DNA from: Massospora cicadina
Lineage: Eukaryota; Entomophthoromycota; Entomophthoromycetes; Entomophthorales; Entomophthoraceae
Reading direction: 5' to 3'
Length of the DNA: 64,000 nucleotides
Assembly: GCA_022478985.1 (NCBI GenBank)
Contig: JAKSZP010012209.1
Span: 23,861 to 87,860, forward strand
Positions 34,011-45,427 of the stretch are shown here, piece by piece (position 1 is the first letter of the stretch; each line of letters begins with the position of its first letter). The notes beneath the pieces were generated by a model, which saw only the letters and a list, made by a program, of their open reading frames with translations, was not told the origin of the DNA and made no database searches. The position numbers and the translations under genes were made by a program.

Positions 34011-35640
34011 ACCCAAAATATCTGACTGGGTTGAACATGAGTCCATGAACCAAAAAATTACAGCCCCTTTCACATCAGATCTCATTGTAACATGGGCAAA
34101 TTTCAAAAAAGAAACTAATCAACAAAACCCGACATCTTGCATCATGTAATTACACTGATGATACATCCACAATCAGGCGTACCTTGGCAGAACTGGACCA
34201 CCTTGAGCTTAACACCCCAAGATCCGGTTATAGCCCCAACTGGGGATGCAAATGGGCGGAAATATCTGCCCAACTAAACACCCTCATCTTTGAGCACCAA
34301 CACAGAATCAAAGTATTGAACAAAGGTAAGTTCATAAAGGAAGGTGAAACATGTTCAACATATTTCTTCTGATTATTCCACTCCCGCGGCAACCAGCCCG
34401 CATGCACAAAGGTCCACAAGACTGACAGCACCGTGGCAACTGACCCTGAGGAGGTCAAGGCGGAAGTACACCGCTATTACACTGAATTATACCATGATAC
34501 GCTGATAGACCCACAAAAAAGCACAAAATTTATACAAACTGCTGAAATACAAAGCACACCGCCGAGCTACATTATTCTAAATCTAATTACATGGGAGGAG
34601 CTTTGGGATACAATCCGCGGTGCACCACGTAGGAAATGCCCAGCCCTGATGGGATACCCTACAAATTTTACATAAAATATTTTCAACAAATTGCCCCTCC
34701 TATTGGCGTCTATGAGCCAGTGCTTACTGGAGACACGCCTCCTACCTGGTGGCCATGAATCATATGTCATAACCTTAGATAGAAAGGGTGACAAATTGGA
34801 CCTGGCCAACTGGCGTCCAATTGCACTCTCTAATACTGATACAAAAATTTTAACAAAAATTTTTAGCAGCCAGATTAGGCGCAATTGAAACTCTGACGTC
34901 CTTTCACCCAACCAGTTTGGGTTTATACCAGGGCGCTCAATCTGGAACAACATACACCCTGTTGCAAACATATGTCAGTCCAAAGCAACTGGAGCCCTGG
35001 TCTTCTTAGACCAGGAAAAGGCATATGACTGCGTTAGTTGGCCATACCTAAAGGAATGCCTACACGCTTTCAAACTCCCACCCAGATTTATAAACTGGGC
35101 GATGCTCCTTACAGAATCTGCAACCATGGCTGTATTTGGCCCTAAATTCCTAACTAACAAGATCACACCACACAGAGGGCTCAAACAAGGGGATCCCCTC
35201 AGCCCACTGCTGTATAATTTCAGCTTCAATCCACTCCTTTATGTAACTGACTCACGCCTCACGAGCATAACTGCACAAGGCCAGCCAACAGTCAAGATAC
35301 TGGCCTTCGCGGATGACTGCATGGCAGGTATAGCTAACAACAATGATGCCTGACAGCTGGAACGCACCATGTTGGAGTATCTCATTGTGAGCAACGCATC
35401 AATCAACAAAGGGAAAACGGAAATATTCTTTTAGGCAATCACTAACAACTAGGCGCCAGCACTTAATCCTCACACTCCCCATACAAAGGAAAACCCACTC
35501 ATCTTACCTTTCGCATCACCTCCCACCACCACCCCTGTCCGCCACCTTGGGATAAGGCTGGAAACAGGGGGATATGCCAATGAGACAATGGAAAGCAACC
35601 TACTACAGCGGGTATCCAAACGCATAGCCTCCCTCGTGGG
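34011..35640 (+). pseudogene. LINE E4 reverse transcriptase, broken
   Basis: AELDHLELNTPRSGYSPNWG (34187 on) opens the linker. APRRKCP near 34622 precedes a one-base loss in the PGPDG motif. LANWRPIALSNTDTKILTKI (34802), QFGFIPGRSIWNNIHPVAN, LVFLDQEKAYDCVSWPYL (34998; motif A), RGLKQGDPLSPLLYNFS (35176; motif B) and ILAFADDCMAGIANN (35298; catalytic FADD) follow. Catalytic residues are intact but at least four frame breaks or stops separate the blocks. Confidence 0.83.
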
Positions 35641-36614
35641 AAGATCCCCAGGACTAATCGGGTCGAGTAACAGTTGCTAACTCACTCATCCTCCCAATAC
35701 TTTGGTACCCTGGCCACACAATCGCCTTCTCACCTGCCTTTATAACTTCAATCCGCGCGCTCATCCAGGGCTGGCTGTGGCCCAGATCTCATCCTCCCAT
35801 ACAGATGGAAACACTCTTATCCACGCTCAAGCGGAGGCATGGGACTAATAGATTTTGAGAGCCACGCCAACCGCATTCTAAGTGCCTGGATAAAGGAAGT
35901 CCTTGCCCCAGACCTCCTGCAACACCACTGGTCCAGGGCAGCGGGGACTTAATTTGCACAGGCGCTCAAATTGACCAACCCACATAGCCCACCCAGACTA
36001 CTATCATACCTTGCTAAGCACCCTACCGCAATGGGCCCGCATGGAACCCCCCTCACTTCAAACGCATCCTCTGAACCATCCACCGCATGGATGGACCATA
36101 GAGAAAACTGGCACTGTGCAGGGAAGGGGACGACCTAGCCCCCACTTTAAATTAAGAAATCCAGAAAACCACCCTCAGAGAGACATTCTTGCTATGACCC
36201 CAACGATTGCTTAATCATATAACTAGATGCGTTGGACATCCCCTATGACTTAACCACACAGAAGACAGTGTGGGGAATGACGCACCACCCATTCCTACAG
36301 CCGAGGGTAAGAGCCAACGCCTGGCGCTGTCTGAGAAGGACCTATAGGATGGCGGACTGATTCAATTCCCTCCACGCAACCTGCACAGTATATGGAGAGG
36401 AGGGATCCCTACATCACCGCTTAGAAACATGCCCCCCAACCAAAGCCATATGGCAGGAAGTCCCGCACCTGCTTAAGATCCAAAACGAGCAGGAATTTTC
36501 TATATCAAAGAGCCTCCTTGCGTTCCAGATCGAGTCACCAATCCCATATACCCTCCGCTCCCTAATGATACCCATTGCAATGTGGACAATCCACACCATT
36601 ACCTTAGATGCGTT
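35641..36614 (+). pseudogene. LINE E4 C-terminal region, truncated
   Basis: Aligns with the E3 C-terminal region: LIQGWLWPRSHPP, SGGMGLIDFESHANRI, HHPFLQPRVRANAWRCLRR, then GEEGSLHHRLETCPPTKAIW (finger with the first Cys pair degraded to C-TVYGE) and IPIAMWTIHTITLDAL, at which point LINE E3 starts. The last 60 or so residues, the stop and the 3' tail are absent. Confidence 0.78.
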
Positions 36615-36694
36615 GCTTTTCTTTCTCGTAACAATCACTTCAGTTAATACAATTTGATGCGGACAGCAAATTTGAATAATTACACACATGAAAG

Positions 36695-37996
36695 ATGGGC
36701 GACTTTAATAACAAAAATAATACAACATGGGCGAGCGTCGTGGCAAGCTGTGCGCTTAACGGTGCAACTAAGGGCAAGAAACGCCCTGGAGGGGGACCAG
36801 GAACCCAATATGCAAAGAAATCGCAAACTCAGACACCATCTGGGTTTATGGTATTTACCGTAAAGCACGTGCAATACATGTACATTCAATTCAACCAACC
36901 TTTGTCAAAGGTGGAACACGGGATCAGACTCTTCCTTAGGGATGAGTCACCAACCCTGTGGGAGAAAACATGTGAGGCACAGCCCTCACTTTTCCCTCAT
37001 GCGGTGTACGTAGCCACCAACAACATGGGATGCAGCTGGATCAATATTGGTTTTGAAACAGCTGATGAAGCCAATGCCACAGCAAAAATCTGCGTGGAAA
37101 TTGCCCTCCCTGAGGGCAAAAAAATTGTGCGCACCGCGCACACCAGATGGAACAAAGCAAAAGCTTTGTTTATCTCCTTTGACTCGCTCCCCACCAACCT
37201 TTCTCATAAGGTAATCGAGGAGGAGCTCCGTAAAGGTCTTGTGGCCTATGGAGAAATCCATCAACTTGAATTACAGCAATTTCGCTTAATGCCCGCCCTG
37301 TGCACGGGCAAAGCTATCGCTGTAATCAACACCTTCCCAGAAGTGGAAGAGGATTTATCCAGAATTCCTCGTGCAGCAGAATTTCACTTTGCAGATGGGG
37401 GCCAGTTGGCTGCATTCCGAGTTACAACAGAACGCGCACCACCCATTTGCAACTACTGTGGCTCACTGGGCCACAAGGAACATGCATGCCCTGTAAAAGA
37501 GAGCTTAATGGGAAATGATTTTTGTGAAGAAGCTATGGATGAAGATAATGAAAACTTCGCCAAAATGACTGATGGCCACCACCCATTCCTCTGGGGTGAA
37601 GATGGACTATACTCCATCGTGGACCCAGTTACAAGTAAACAGCGTAAAGCAGCACAAAAAGCCCGCAAGAGAGCAGCGGCTGAAGTGGCGGCACACGCGG
37701 AATCCGCCATTAACCACGGACAAATTCAGGAGGATATTTCAGATATTCACCGAACCAACCAATCAAAACAATATGCCCAGGTCGAAAATTTTCACAGTTA
37801 CCAGACTGAACCACAAAGCTTCATCTGTCATGCACATACTGAGGAACAATGCAACCGCAATTTGGGTGAAAATGCAGTGCACAATGCAACAAAGTTGAAC
37901 CTCAAAAATATAAAAACCAATCAACAACCCGCATCAAATCAACATAAGACCTGTTCAGGAAAAGTTGATGCAAATGCAAAACCGCAATTACCTTGA
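36695..37996 (+). CDS. LINE ORF1 protein with CCHC zinc knuckle (intact)
   Basis: This 433-codon frame is the only long intact retroelement ORF in the window. ORF1 proteins of such LINEs bind their own RNA and form the ribonucleoprotein needed for retrotransposition. The N-terminus (MGDFNNKNNTTWASVVAS) is polar and followed by a basic GKKRPGGGPG patch. Residues about 85-200 form a mixed region conserved in E1, E2 and E4 (LWEKTCEAQPSLFPHAVY, RWNKAKALFISFDSLP). One C-x2-C-x4-H-x4-C knuckle, CNYCGSLGHKEHAC, lies at about residues 252-265. An acidic patch (CEEAMDEDNENF), a Lys/Arg/Ala-rich helix (KQRKAAQKARKRAAAEV) and a Asn/Gln-rich tail follow. The ATG was chosen because E4 has the same start context 77 bases from the LINE 5' end. 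TGA at 37994-37996. Whether it is expressed is unknown. Confidence 0.88.
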   Translation: MGDFNNKNNTTWASVVASCALNGATKGKKRPGGGPGTQYAKKSQTQTPSGFMVFTVKHVQYMYIQFNQPLSKVEHGIRLFLRDESPTLWEKTCEAQPSLFPHAVYVATNNMGCSWINIGFETADEANATAKICVEIALPEGKKIVRTAHTRWNKAKALFISFDSLPTNLSHKVIEEELRKGLVAYGEIHQLELQQFRLMPALCTGKAIAVINTFPEVEEDLSRIPRAAEFHFADGGQLAAFRVTTERAPPICNYCGSLGHKEHACPVKESLMGNDFCEEAMDEDNENFAKMTDGHHPFLWGEDGLYSIVDPVTSKQRKAAQKARKRAAAEVAAHAESAINHGQIQEDISDIHRTNQSKQYAQVENFHSYQTEPQSFICHAHTEEQCNRNLGENAVHNATKLNLKNIKTNQQPASNQHKTCSGKVDANAKPQLP

Positions 37997-38129
37997 ATCA
38001 TTGGGTCAGATCAAGGGGTCCAATAATGGCAGTAGAGTTGGAGTACAGACGCGGAGCATGGCCAAAATGAGCCGCAGTGGGATAGGACCAGAGGGTCCTC
38101 CCAACCGCTCCTGAGGCGCCACGGGCACC

Positions 38130-38908
38130 TCAGTGTCAATAGTGACGTTAAATATCGCGGGAGCCAGGGCTCATACGTCTTAAGCCAAAAAGCTGGCATT
38201 CCTGAAAAAACCTCTTGTAGACATCTTGGCCATCCAAGAAACCCACTGCCTACAAGGGGAAGAAGAATCCTGGTCAACCAGGGTCGCACCATCACAATCA
38301 TTATGGACATCTCACTTTGGGGTGATAGTCTAAAACAACAAAAAATTTAAAATTACAAATTCATCATCACACTTGCACGGTCGAGTCCTGGTAGCAACAA
38401 TCACATGCCAAGATGAAATAATTTCGTTAGAATATATCTACACACCGTGCACTGCAACTGAGAGAAAAAAAAATTTTGAAAAATTCCTACCCTCACCCTC
38501 CCACCAGATATCATCATGTTAGGCGATTTCAACTGCTGGGATAACCCCAATACAGATTGATGGCCTAATTCCAGGGGATACCCACCTGGACACATTGAAT
38601 ATTGCACAATGAAGGATTCTCTTGGCTTACAGGATGCTCTTCCTCCCAATTCTACAATCCTTCCTCATATGACAAGACCCAACATACGTGAGGGACTGCT
38701 CATATCAATGAGTCTTATTGACCACATCCTCATCCCACAATCCCACCACTCAAGAATCTCTAAATTTACAACAAAAAAGATCAATTTTTCTGATCACCGA
38801 TTAGTTACAGTGCAGTTAGCGCCAACCCAATCCCACACACAGGTGTCGCTTTGGAGAAAGCTTCACCCAGAAAATATAAGATTGCCTGAGATATCTGACT
38901 GGGTTTAA
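38130..38908 (+). pseudogene. LINE E3 endonuclease, broken
   Basis: VDILAIQETHCLQGEEESW (38218 on; catalytic Glu), FGVIV, ATITCQDEI, MLGDFNCWDNPNTD (38517 on; GDFN intact), MSLIDHILIPQSHHS (38709 on; SRID with Arg changed to Leu) and FSDHRLVTVQ (38788). The region 38609-38908 is one open frame ending at TAA after ISDWV. Stops at the start and at 38558-38560 and an A-run slip near 38468 prevent expression. Confidence 0.8.
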
Positions 38909-40540
38909 AACAAGGCTACAAACCCGAAATTCACAGCCCCGTTCACTTTATCCCATCAGAACATGAGAAAATTTCAAAAAAGATTTAATCAACAAAACCT
39001 GACATATTGCATCACACAAGTACACCGCGGACACAGCCACAATCAAGTGTACCTTGGCAGAACTAGACCACCTGGAAATAAATACTCTGATATCTGGCTA
39101 TAGCCCTAATTGGGGACGCAAATGGGCAGAAATTTCAGCCCAACTTAACAATCTCATCCTTGAACACCAACACGGAATCAAAGTATTAAACAAAGGTAAG
39201 TTCATAAAGGAAGGCAAAACCTGTTCAACATACTTTTTCCACCAATTCCACTCCCACAGAAACCAGCCCACGTGCACACAGGTTCGCAAGACCAACGGCA
39301 CTGTGGCAACTGACCCTGAGGAGGTCAAGGCGGAAGTACACTGCTATTACACCGAATTATATTGCGATATGCATACAGATCCACAAAAATTAAAAAATTT
39401 ATTCAAACTGCCAAGATACAAAGTACACCACCAAATTACAATATACTATCCCTTATCACACGGGAGGAGCTTTGGGAAACAATTCGCGGTGCACCACGTA
39501 GGAAATGCCCAGGGCCTGATGGGATACCCTACGAATTTTACAAAAATATTTTCAACAAACCTACCTCCTATTGGCGTCAATGAACCAGAGTTTGTTGCAA
39601 ACACGCCTATTACCAGGAGGCCATAAATCCTACGTTATAACCTTGTATAAAAAGGGTGACAAGTTGGACATGGCCAACTGGCGCCCAATTGCACTCTCCA
39701 ACACTGACACAAAAATTCTAACAAAAATTCTAGCAGCTAGATTAGGCGCAATTGCATCTGACGTCCTATCACCCAACCAGTTTGGGTTTATACCAGGGCG
39801 TTCTTTATGAACAACATTCACCCTGTTGCAAATATTTGCCAATCCAAAGCAACTGATGCCCTGGTCTTCTTGGATCAGGAAAAGGCGTATGACCGTGTTA
39901 GCTGGCCATTCCTAAAAAAATGTCTACATGCCTTCAAACTCCCACCAAGATTCATAAAATGGGCGATGTAATAACAGAATCTGCAACCATGGATGTATGC
40001 AGCCCTGGATTCCTAACAAACAAGATTAAGCCACACAGAGGGCTCAAACAAGGGGATCCCCTCAGCCCACTGCTATACAATTTCAGCTTTGATCTGCTCC
40101 TCCGAGTAACTGACTCACATCTCATGGGGATAACCGCACAAGGACAACCAACAGTCAAGATACTGGCCTTTGCAGATGACTGCATAGCAGGTTTAGCAAA
40201 CAATGAAGATGCTCGACAGCTGGAACAAACTCTAGAGGAATACTCCAAGGTGAGCAATGCATCGCTCAACAAAAGGAAGACAGAAATAATCCTCTTAGGC
40301 AAATACACAGCCAATTGGGCCACAACATCAGAACCGTACACCACCACTCGAAGGAAAAACTCAATTATAACCCTTTGCAACACCTCCCACCACCACTCAT
40401 GTCCGACACCTTGGAATCTGGCTAGAATCAGGGGGTATGCTAATGAGACAATGGAAAATAACCTGTTACAACGGGTATCCAAACGCGTCGCCTCCCTCAA
40501 GGGAAGAACCCCCAGGACTAACAGGACGAGTTACAGTTGT
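38909..40540 (+). pseudogene. LINE E3 reverse transcriptase, broken
   Basis: The frame from 39054 (AELDHLEINT ... SPNWGRKWAEISAQL) slips in an A-run near 39390. The next frame (39362-39583) has KCPGPDGIPYEFYKNIFNKP (RT entry motif), and 39571-39810 has KKGDKLDMANWRPIALSN and FGFIPGRSL. DALVFLDQEKAYDRVSWPF (39860; motif A), GLKQGDPLSPLLYNFS (40039; motif B) and ILAFADDCIAGLANNEDA (40159; catalytic) follow, the last two in one frame to 40543. All catalytic positions are kept; frame breaks are few. Confidence 0.86.
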
Positions 40541-41679
40541 TAACTCGCTCATCCTCCCAATGCTGTGGTACCAGGCCTATGCGATAGCCTTCTCACCTAC
40601 CTTTATAACCTCAATTCGCGCGCTTATCCAGGGCTGTCTGTGGCCTGGCTCTCACCCTCCTATACGGATGGAAACACTATTTGGCCCACGCTCAAGCGGA
40701 GGCATGGGACTAATAGATTTTGAGAGCCATGCAATTACATCCTAGGTACCTGGATAAAGGAAATCCTTGCTCCAGACCTCCTGCAACAACATTGGTCCAG
40801 AGCAGCAAGGACTAACTTTGCACAGGCGCTCAAATTCACCAACCCACATAGTCCACACAGACTACTTTCATACCTTGCCAAGCACCCTACTGCAACGGGT
40901 CCACATGGAACCTCCCCTCATTTCAAACATATCCTCCGAACTATCTGCCATATGGGATGGACCATAGAGAACATGGGTACTATACAGGGAAGGGGACGAC
41001 CCAGCCCCCAATTCAAATTAAGAAACCCAGAAAACCACCCCCAGAGGGATATGCTCGCAACAACCCCAATCATAGCTAGGATAGAATACCTAGATATGCT
41101 GGACATTCCCTATGATTTAACCACACAGAAAGCAATGTGGAAAATGACACACCACCCACTCCTACAACCAAGGATAAGAGCAAACGCCTGGCGCTGTTTA
41201 AGAAGGACCTATAGGACGGCGGCCGCTCCAACTCCCTCCACAAAACATGTGCAGTATGTGGAGGGGAGGGATCCCTACATCACCGCCTAGAAACATGCCC
41301 CCCAACCAAAGCTATATGGCAGGAAGTCGCACGCCTGCTCAAGATTCAAAACGAACAGGAATTCTCGATATCAAAGAGTATCTTCACGCTCCAGTTCGAG
41401 TCACCAATCCCATCTACACTCCGCTCCCTAATAATACCCATTGCAATGTGGACAATACACTCAATTGCATTAAATGCGTTTAAGGGCACAGTCCCAACCA
41501 TTCATGGGATTATTAACAGATTCCATGTCCACTTACTAGAGCACTTCCAAGCCTGGCTCTATGGATATATGAGACCAAGACAAAAAGCGCTCATAGAATC
41601 ATGGTTCCCACTCTGGTTCCTCCACACAGACCCCTTACTTCACACCTGCTCCATAGTGGGGGAAATCCCCTCGGAGTAG
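40541..41679 (+). pseudogene. LINE E3 C-terminal zinc-finger region
   Basis: Peptides LWYQAYAIAFSPTFITSI, GGMGLIDFESHAI, LRTICHMGWTIENMGTI and IEYLDMLDIPYDLTTQK precede the finger: CAVCGGEGSLHHRLETCPP (about 41250-41305; C-x2-C-x7-H-x4/5-C all present, but the frame is shifted relative to its left flank). AMWTIHSIALNAFKGTVPTI and WFPLWFLHTDPLLHTCSI end the protein at 41679 (TAG). E4 lacks the last part. Confidence 0.8.
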
Positions 41680-41718
41680 CGCATCAACCCCCCATACCTG
41701 GCAGTCCCTCTGGCAACA

Positions 41719-41824
41719 GGGGTAACCTGAGTACCCCGGGGTGCCCAATTTTATATATCTTTGTTTTCCACACATACTCGGTAATTCCTGTCCCCTGGTC
41801 AGCTTGCCTCAATTAAATAAATAA
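41719..41824 (+). other. LINE E3 3' hairpin and tail
   Basis: GGGGTA (41719-41724) pairs with TACCCC (41732-41737) over a 7-base loop; GGGGTGCCC overlaps the 3' side context as in E1 and E0. The tail TGTCCCCTGGTCAGCTTGCC is followed by AATTAAATAAATAA. All stem bases differ from E1 but pairing is kept. Confidence 0.68.
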
Positions 41825-41838
41825 TGTTCCTTTATGAC
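41825..41838 (+). repeat. Right target duplication flanking the E4-E3 tandem
   Basis: TGTTCCTTTATGAC, identical to 31728-31741. The minus-strand reading of element C continues across it (SxRN | VIKEQHDPL). Confidence 0.9.
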
Positions 41839-42640
41839 TCTGGGATGTAAACTTTTGGGGCCCATATGCAATCCCAGAAAAAAACACCATTTCATTTTGA
41901 GTACTAAATTGAGGGTCTTTTTCCTGCCTGTATTCTATCCACAAGTGCTTGTACTTTATTAGTTTCTGACTGTGCATCCGATATTGCATCTATAAGAAAC
42001 CATCAGCACTGATTATTGTGCTTGACTTTAATGTTTCCTGTCATTCAAGTACTCTGGCGTTGTCTTAGGGCTCAGGTATGGCCATTGGATTGGTTGTGGG
42101 TGTTGTGGGGATTGAGATGGCAGTTACAGTTGTTGGTTCTACTGATGGCATAAACAGCACTTGTTCAGAGGGGATTACCATACCTGATTTGAGCTCATAT
42201 AGGTTCAGCCTTGGACTCCATGCTCCTGCTCAGTATATCAAGCAATAAGTGCTTAGGCCCTTTGACAAGCTCATATTTAAAGTTAAAGTTGAGCAGGTCA
42301 TAGCGGGTTTTGGTTTATTTATGTACTATTTCTATGGATTGCAACAAAAGATGAGTGATTTATGATCCGTGTACACCATCACCATGTGCTTTGCTCCCTG
42401 TAGCAAGTACCGTTAGTGAATCATGCCCATGCTACGGCAGCCAGCTCTTTATCATAAATTACTCACAGTTTTTTGGTGCCTGTAAATTTTCTAGAGAAGT
42501 ATGACATCAGGTATTTGTGGCCAACATGCTCTTGTAACAATACTGCCCTCACAGCTGTGCTGAAGGCACCAAATGATACAATCAACAGTTTATCTTTATC
42601 AGCGTGTCTCAGAACTGGTGCCAAGATGAAACTTCTTTAA
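41839..42640 (-). pseudogene. Element C RNase H and start of integrase
   Basis: On the minus strand, ILRHADKDKLLIVSFGAFST, VRAVLLQEHVGHKYLMSYFS and RKFTGTKKLxVIYDKELAAV (fwd 42420-42615) are a clear Ty3-type RNase H (TDAS...GAVLxQ...HPVAYxSRKL...YDKELLA). Past the RNase H tail and linker, WAPKVYIPES (fwd about 41840-41872) is the VYVPxS-type segment just before the integrase zinc region. It continues at 31727 after the LINE tandem is removed. Confidence 0.75.
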
Positions 42641-43930
42641 TGGATTCAAAGTCACATTGGAATTCTGCCATCCAGATAAATGGCGCGATTTTTCCTGTTA
42701 ATGGGTGGAGGGGTGGCTAGCTTTGAAGAGCTAATAATACTTTTTCAATAAAGTGATGGATCCCAGAAAGCTTCGGAGCTGATTCTGGGTGGTGGGCATT
42801 GCCCACGTCCATATCACTTCCATTTTAGAGGGAGCAATAGTATGCCCATCTATAAGTACCACCTTTCCAATAACTGCACCTCATATTTGAATTTCTTATT
42901 TTGACAGCTTCACGTGCAGGCTTGCACGTCACAAGGCAGCCACCACCACCAGATCCATCTAGCGTTTGTTTGGTGTAAGGGAATGAAATAGGATGTAATC
43001 TATACTTGCAACTGTTCAAGTAAAATGGATGTCACCTAATGCATGGTCAATAATCAACTCTGTTAATGTTGGAAGCATTTTTCAACAAAAGGCTGGACCT
43101 AAATTGGTATATGCCTTGTGTGTGCGAATAACTGTCAGCACCCTTGCCCTCCTTTACTCAGACTTGGTGGAAGGCATAGACTAAACCCAATTTTAAAAAT
43201 ATTTTAGACTTAGCGATTGCTTAAGAGGTTGTGGCCTCTAGTGGGAGGGGATATTAATCTGGTACTGTGACATTATATAAAAGGCCATAATCCACACAAA
43301 GTTGCAAGGTGCCATCAATTTTTTTGAAAACACCACGGGGATGACACTGGCAAGGTTTTTATTAACCCTCCTTTAACAATCATTTTATTGTCCAAATTTT
43401 CAATGCTTAATCATCAGCGGCAGTATACTTGAAAGTGGACATATGATCTTAATGAGGTTCACTGTTAGGCGGAAGTTGATGGTGAACTCGGGGTGGGGTG
43501 GCAAATGTTTTGCTTTGTCTATGTCAAAGATTTCTTTGTATCGTTTCAAAATATAGGGCATTGTGGGGATATCAGCTACTAAACTTGAAATGTAGTATTT
43601 CACCATAGTCAGGGCGTTTCTTTTCACCAGCGTGGAAAGCAGGAAGATTCTGCCAGATTAATAGCATGTTGAAAAAGCAAGCATAACTTTTTGAGGTTAA
43701 AGGTAACCGCTTTTCAGCTTTACTATTTTATCCCTAGAATTGTGAGGTAAAGTAGGTCCAGAATCGCCGAAAAATTGGCATGGAACTGGTGCCCATGGGC
43801 TGAGAAGTGTAGCTGCTCATATAGAGACAGGATGACCACTAGTACCTTAGAGGCCTCCTTGATGGGCGTCTCCATGGTAACCGCCAGGTATGATGCCTGC
43901 ACCAAGTTAAGATTGATAAAGTTTCCCAGC
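42641..43930 (-). pseudogene. Element C protease-region and reverse transcriptase
   Basis: Minus-strand blocks: KRYKEIFDIDKAKHLPPHPE (fwd about 43485-43545; Y-x-DVF...LPPHR lead-in), ASVIPVVFSKKLMAPC (fwd about 43300-43350; SPVVFVKKKDG), AFYIMSQYQINIPSH, IGKVVLIDGHTIAPSKMEVI (fwd about 42815-42875; the YLG-x-x-x-x-x-x-G-I segment), and LRSFLGSITLLKKYYxLFKA (fwd about 42710-42775; FLGxxxYYRxF). The YxDD region lies in unreadable sequence near 42940-43060. Upstream of 43650 the protease is expected but no DSG motif is visible. Confidence 0.7.
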
Positions 43931-45376
43931 GCCCATATTTAATTGGTGCATTCATAACTACCCATTTTTAACAAATTGTAATATACATTGGGTCAATAAA
44001 TAAGCATGATTGAATTTATTGAAGCTGGTCAAGGCGCATATGCCCGTGGTGTTGGTTGCAAATGTAGAATAATTCTGCGATTGGTTAAGAAATTGGGAAG
44101 GCATGCTACCACCTGAGCGTGCAAGAGTGGAGCTAGTTTGGATTTTGATGAATCCAACAGAGAGCATACGTGGCTGGGGTCATTGATTATGGGATTATGA
44201 CGACGATCCTCCTCAACTTGTTTCATTGTTTCCATCTGGTAGGGGATAGTGGGGTGTCTTTGGATCCACTGGTCAGAATACGGTGCCTGGAGCTCTGTCT
44301 GATACATCACTGACAAAGTTCATGAGTCTAGATCTGTGTGGTTTGTCCTAAATTACTAAAATATCCTGGCCTCTGGATGTGAAGTTGAGTGATTTGGGTG
44401 ATAGAAGTGTGGTTAGTCATGTTGTGTGGTATCAATACAGCATGCCACACCACCCCAAACAATCAGAGGGACGTAAGGAGCAGGGCTAATACCTCCAGCG
44501 CATCAGAGGGGACGTCTTGCTGATCAACTTCCACCAGACTGGTGCCAGCTGCAATTCACGTTACTGGACGTTGTTCCATATCAATTTCATCGCTCAATTT
44601 TCCCTCGTTGTCATATATCAAAAAGTACCTTATCTTTGTTGGTAGATGAATTTGGTTTAGTTTACCAGACATGTGACTTTAGGGTGGCCGTTTTTTTGGT
44701 AGGTCAGATTCTAGGGCGGGCCTCAATCTGCTGGGCTAGTTTGTATGCCCCTCTAAGGTTTGGGGTCCATTGTATCATTTCATGTACAATCCCACCCTTT
44801 GGGTATGAGAAGCTCAGAACGAAGCAGTAGGAATGTCCGCTGGTAGTCTGAGAGACTTAGCAAGTTAACGGAAATCATTGATATGGTCCTCCAAACTCAT
44901 AGACAATCATTGTTGTAGAAATAATTGGAGAGAAGTTGTAGCCTCAATGTTGGAGTAGCCACCATGGATGAAACAATCGTGAAATGTGAAGGAGGTGCCT
45001 CCCCCAGGTGCAAACTTTGGTACAAGAGGGTGCAGGAACAGATTTTTGCCTCTTCCTAAGGTGCCAATGGGGCAAAAATGTTGGTTCTCAGAAGCCTCAG
45101 CTGCTCCATTTAGAGTTGCTCATAATTTGAGCTTTTCCAAAAGTCCTAACAACTGGCGAGCTATTTCTTAAGGGGCATGAGGTGGGCCCAAGCATCGTTA
45201 TTTTGAACGTTTTAGAACATGAGAGGAAATCAGTTGCTCTGCTCAAACGAGCAATACTTGTTTGATGGTTCAATCAAAGCCACTCATGACAAGCAGGTCA
45301 AAAAGCGCATAAGTTCATATAATAGCTGTTTAGCTGTTAAATCTTCCAGATTCAGCAGATCCGGAGTTAATGTCAT
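43931..45376 (-). pseudogene. Element C gag remnant
   Basis: An ATG at fwd 45376 opens MTLTPDLLNLEDLTAKQLLY and ELMRFLTCLS before a stop; helical, gag-like. Later pieces include MVATPTLRLQLLSNYFYNND (fwd about 44900-44960) and the frame 44316-44029 (YSDQWIQRHPTIPYQMETMK, QVEEDRRHNPIINDPSHV, LLHAQVVACLPNFLTNRR). The RRHNPIINDPSHV piece may border the nucleocapsid. No zinc knuckle survives. Its place between the 5' LTR and the RT of C supports the call. Confidence 0.5.
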
Positions 45377-45427
45377 GAAAACGGTGTTAATTGGCTGAGT
45401 TATATGTCAGACAACTGAAATGTCAAG

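Larger units (their letters stand above)
31742..36614 (+). mobile_element. LINE E4 (upstream member of tandem, 3'-truncated)
   Basis: Starts at the full-length LINE 5' end (GCTTTTCTTTCCC) right after the target duplication. Contains ORF1, endonuclease, RT and most of the C-terminal region, then stops abruptly after ...TTAGATGCGTT in the C-terminal coding region, where LINE E3 begins at its own 5' end. It lacks the 3' hairpin and tail. It is close kin of E3 but carries more frameshifts. Confidence 0.9.
36615..41824 (+). mobile_element. LINE E3, full-length Tad-like copy with intact ORF1
   Basis: From the 5' end GCTTTTCTTTCTCG to the tail ...CTCAATTAAATAAATAA, 5.2 kb. Contains an intact 433-codon ORF1, a broken endonuclease-RT ORF2 and the 3' hairpin. 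It is the best preserved LINE of its subfamily here. Its left neighbour is the truncated E4; its right neighbour is the target duplication shared with E4's left end. Confidence 0.93.
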
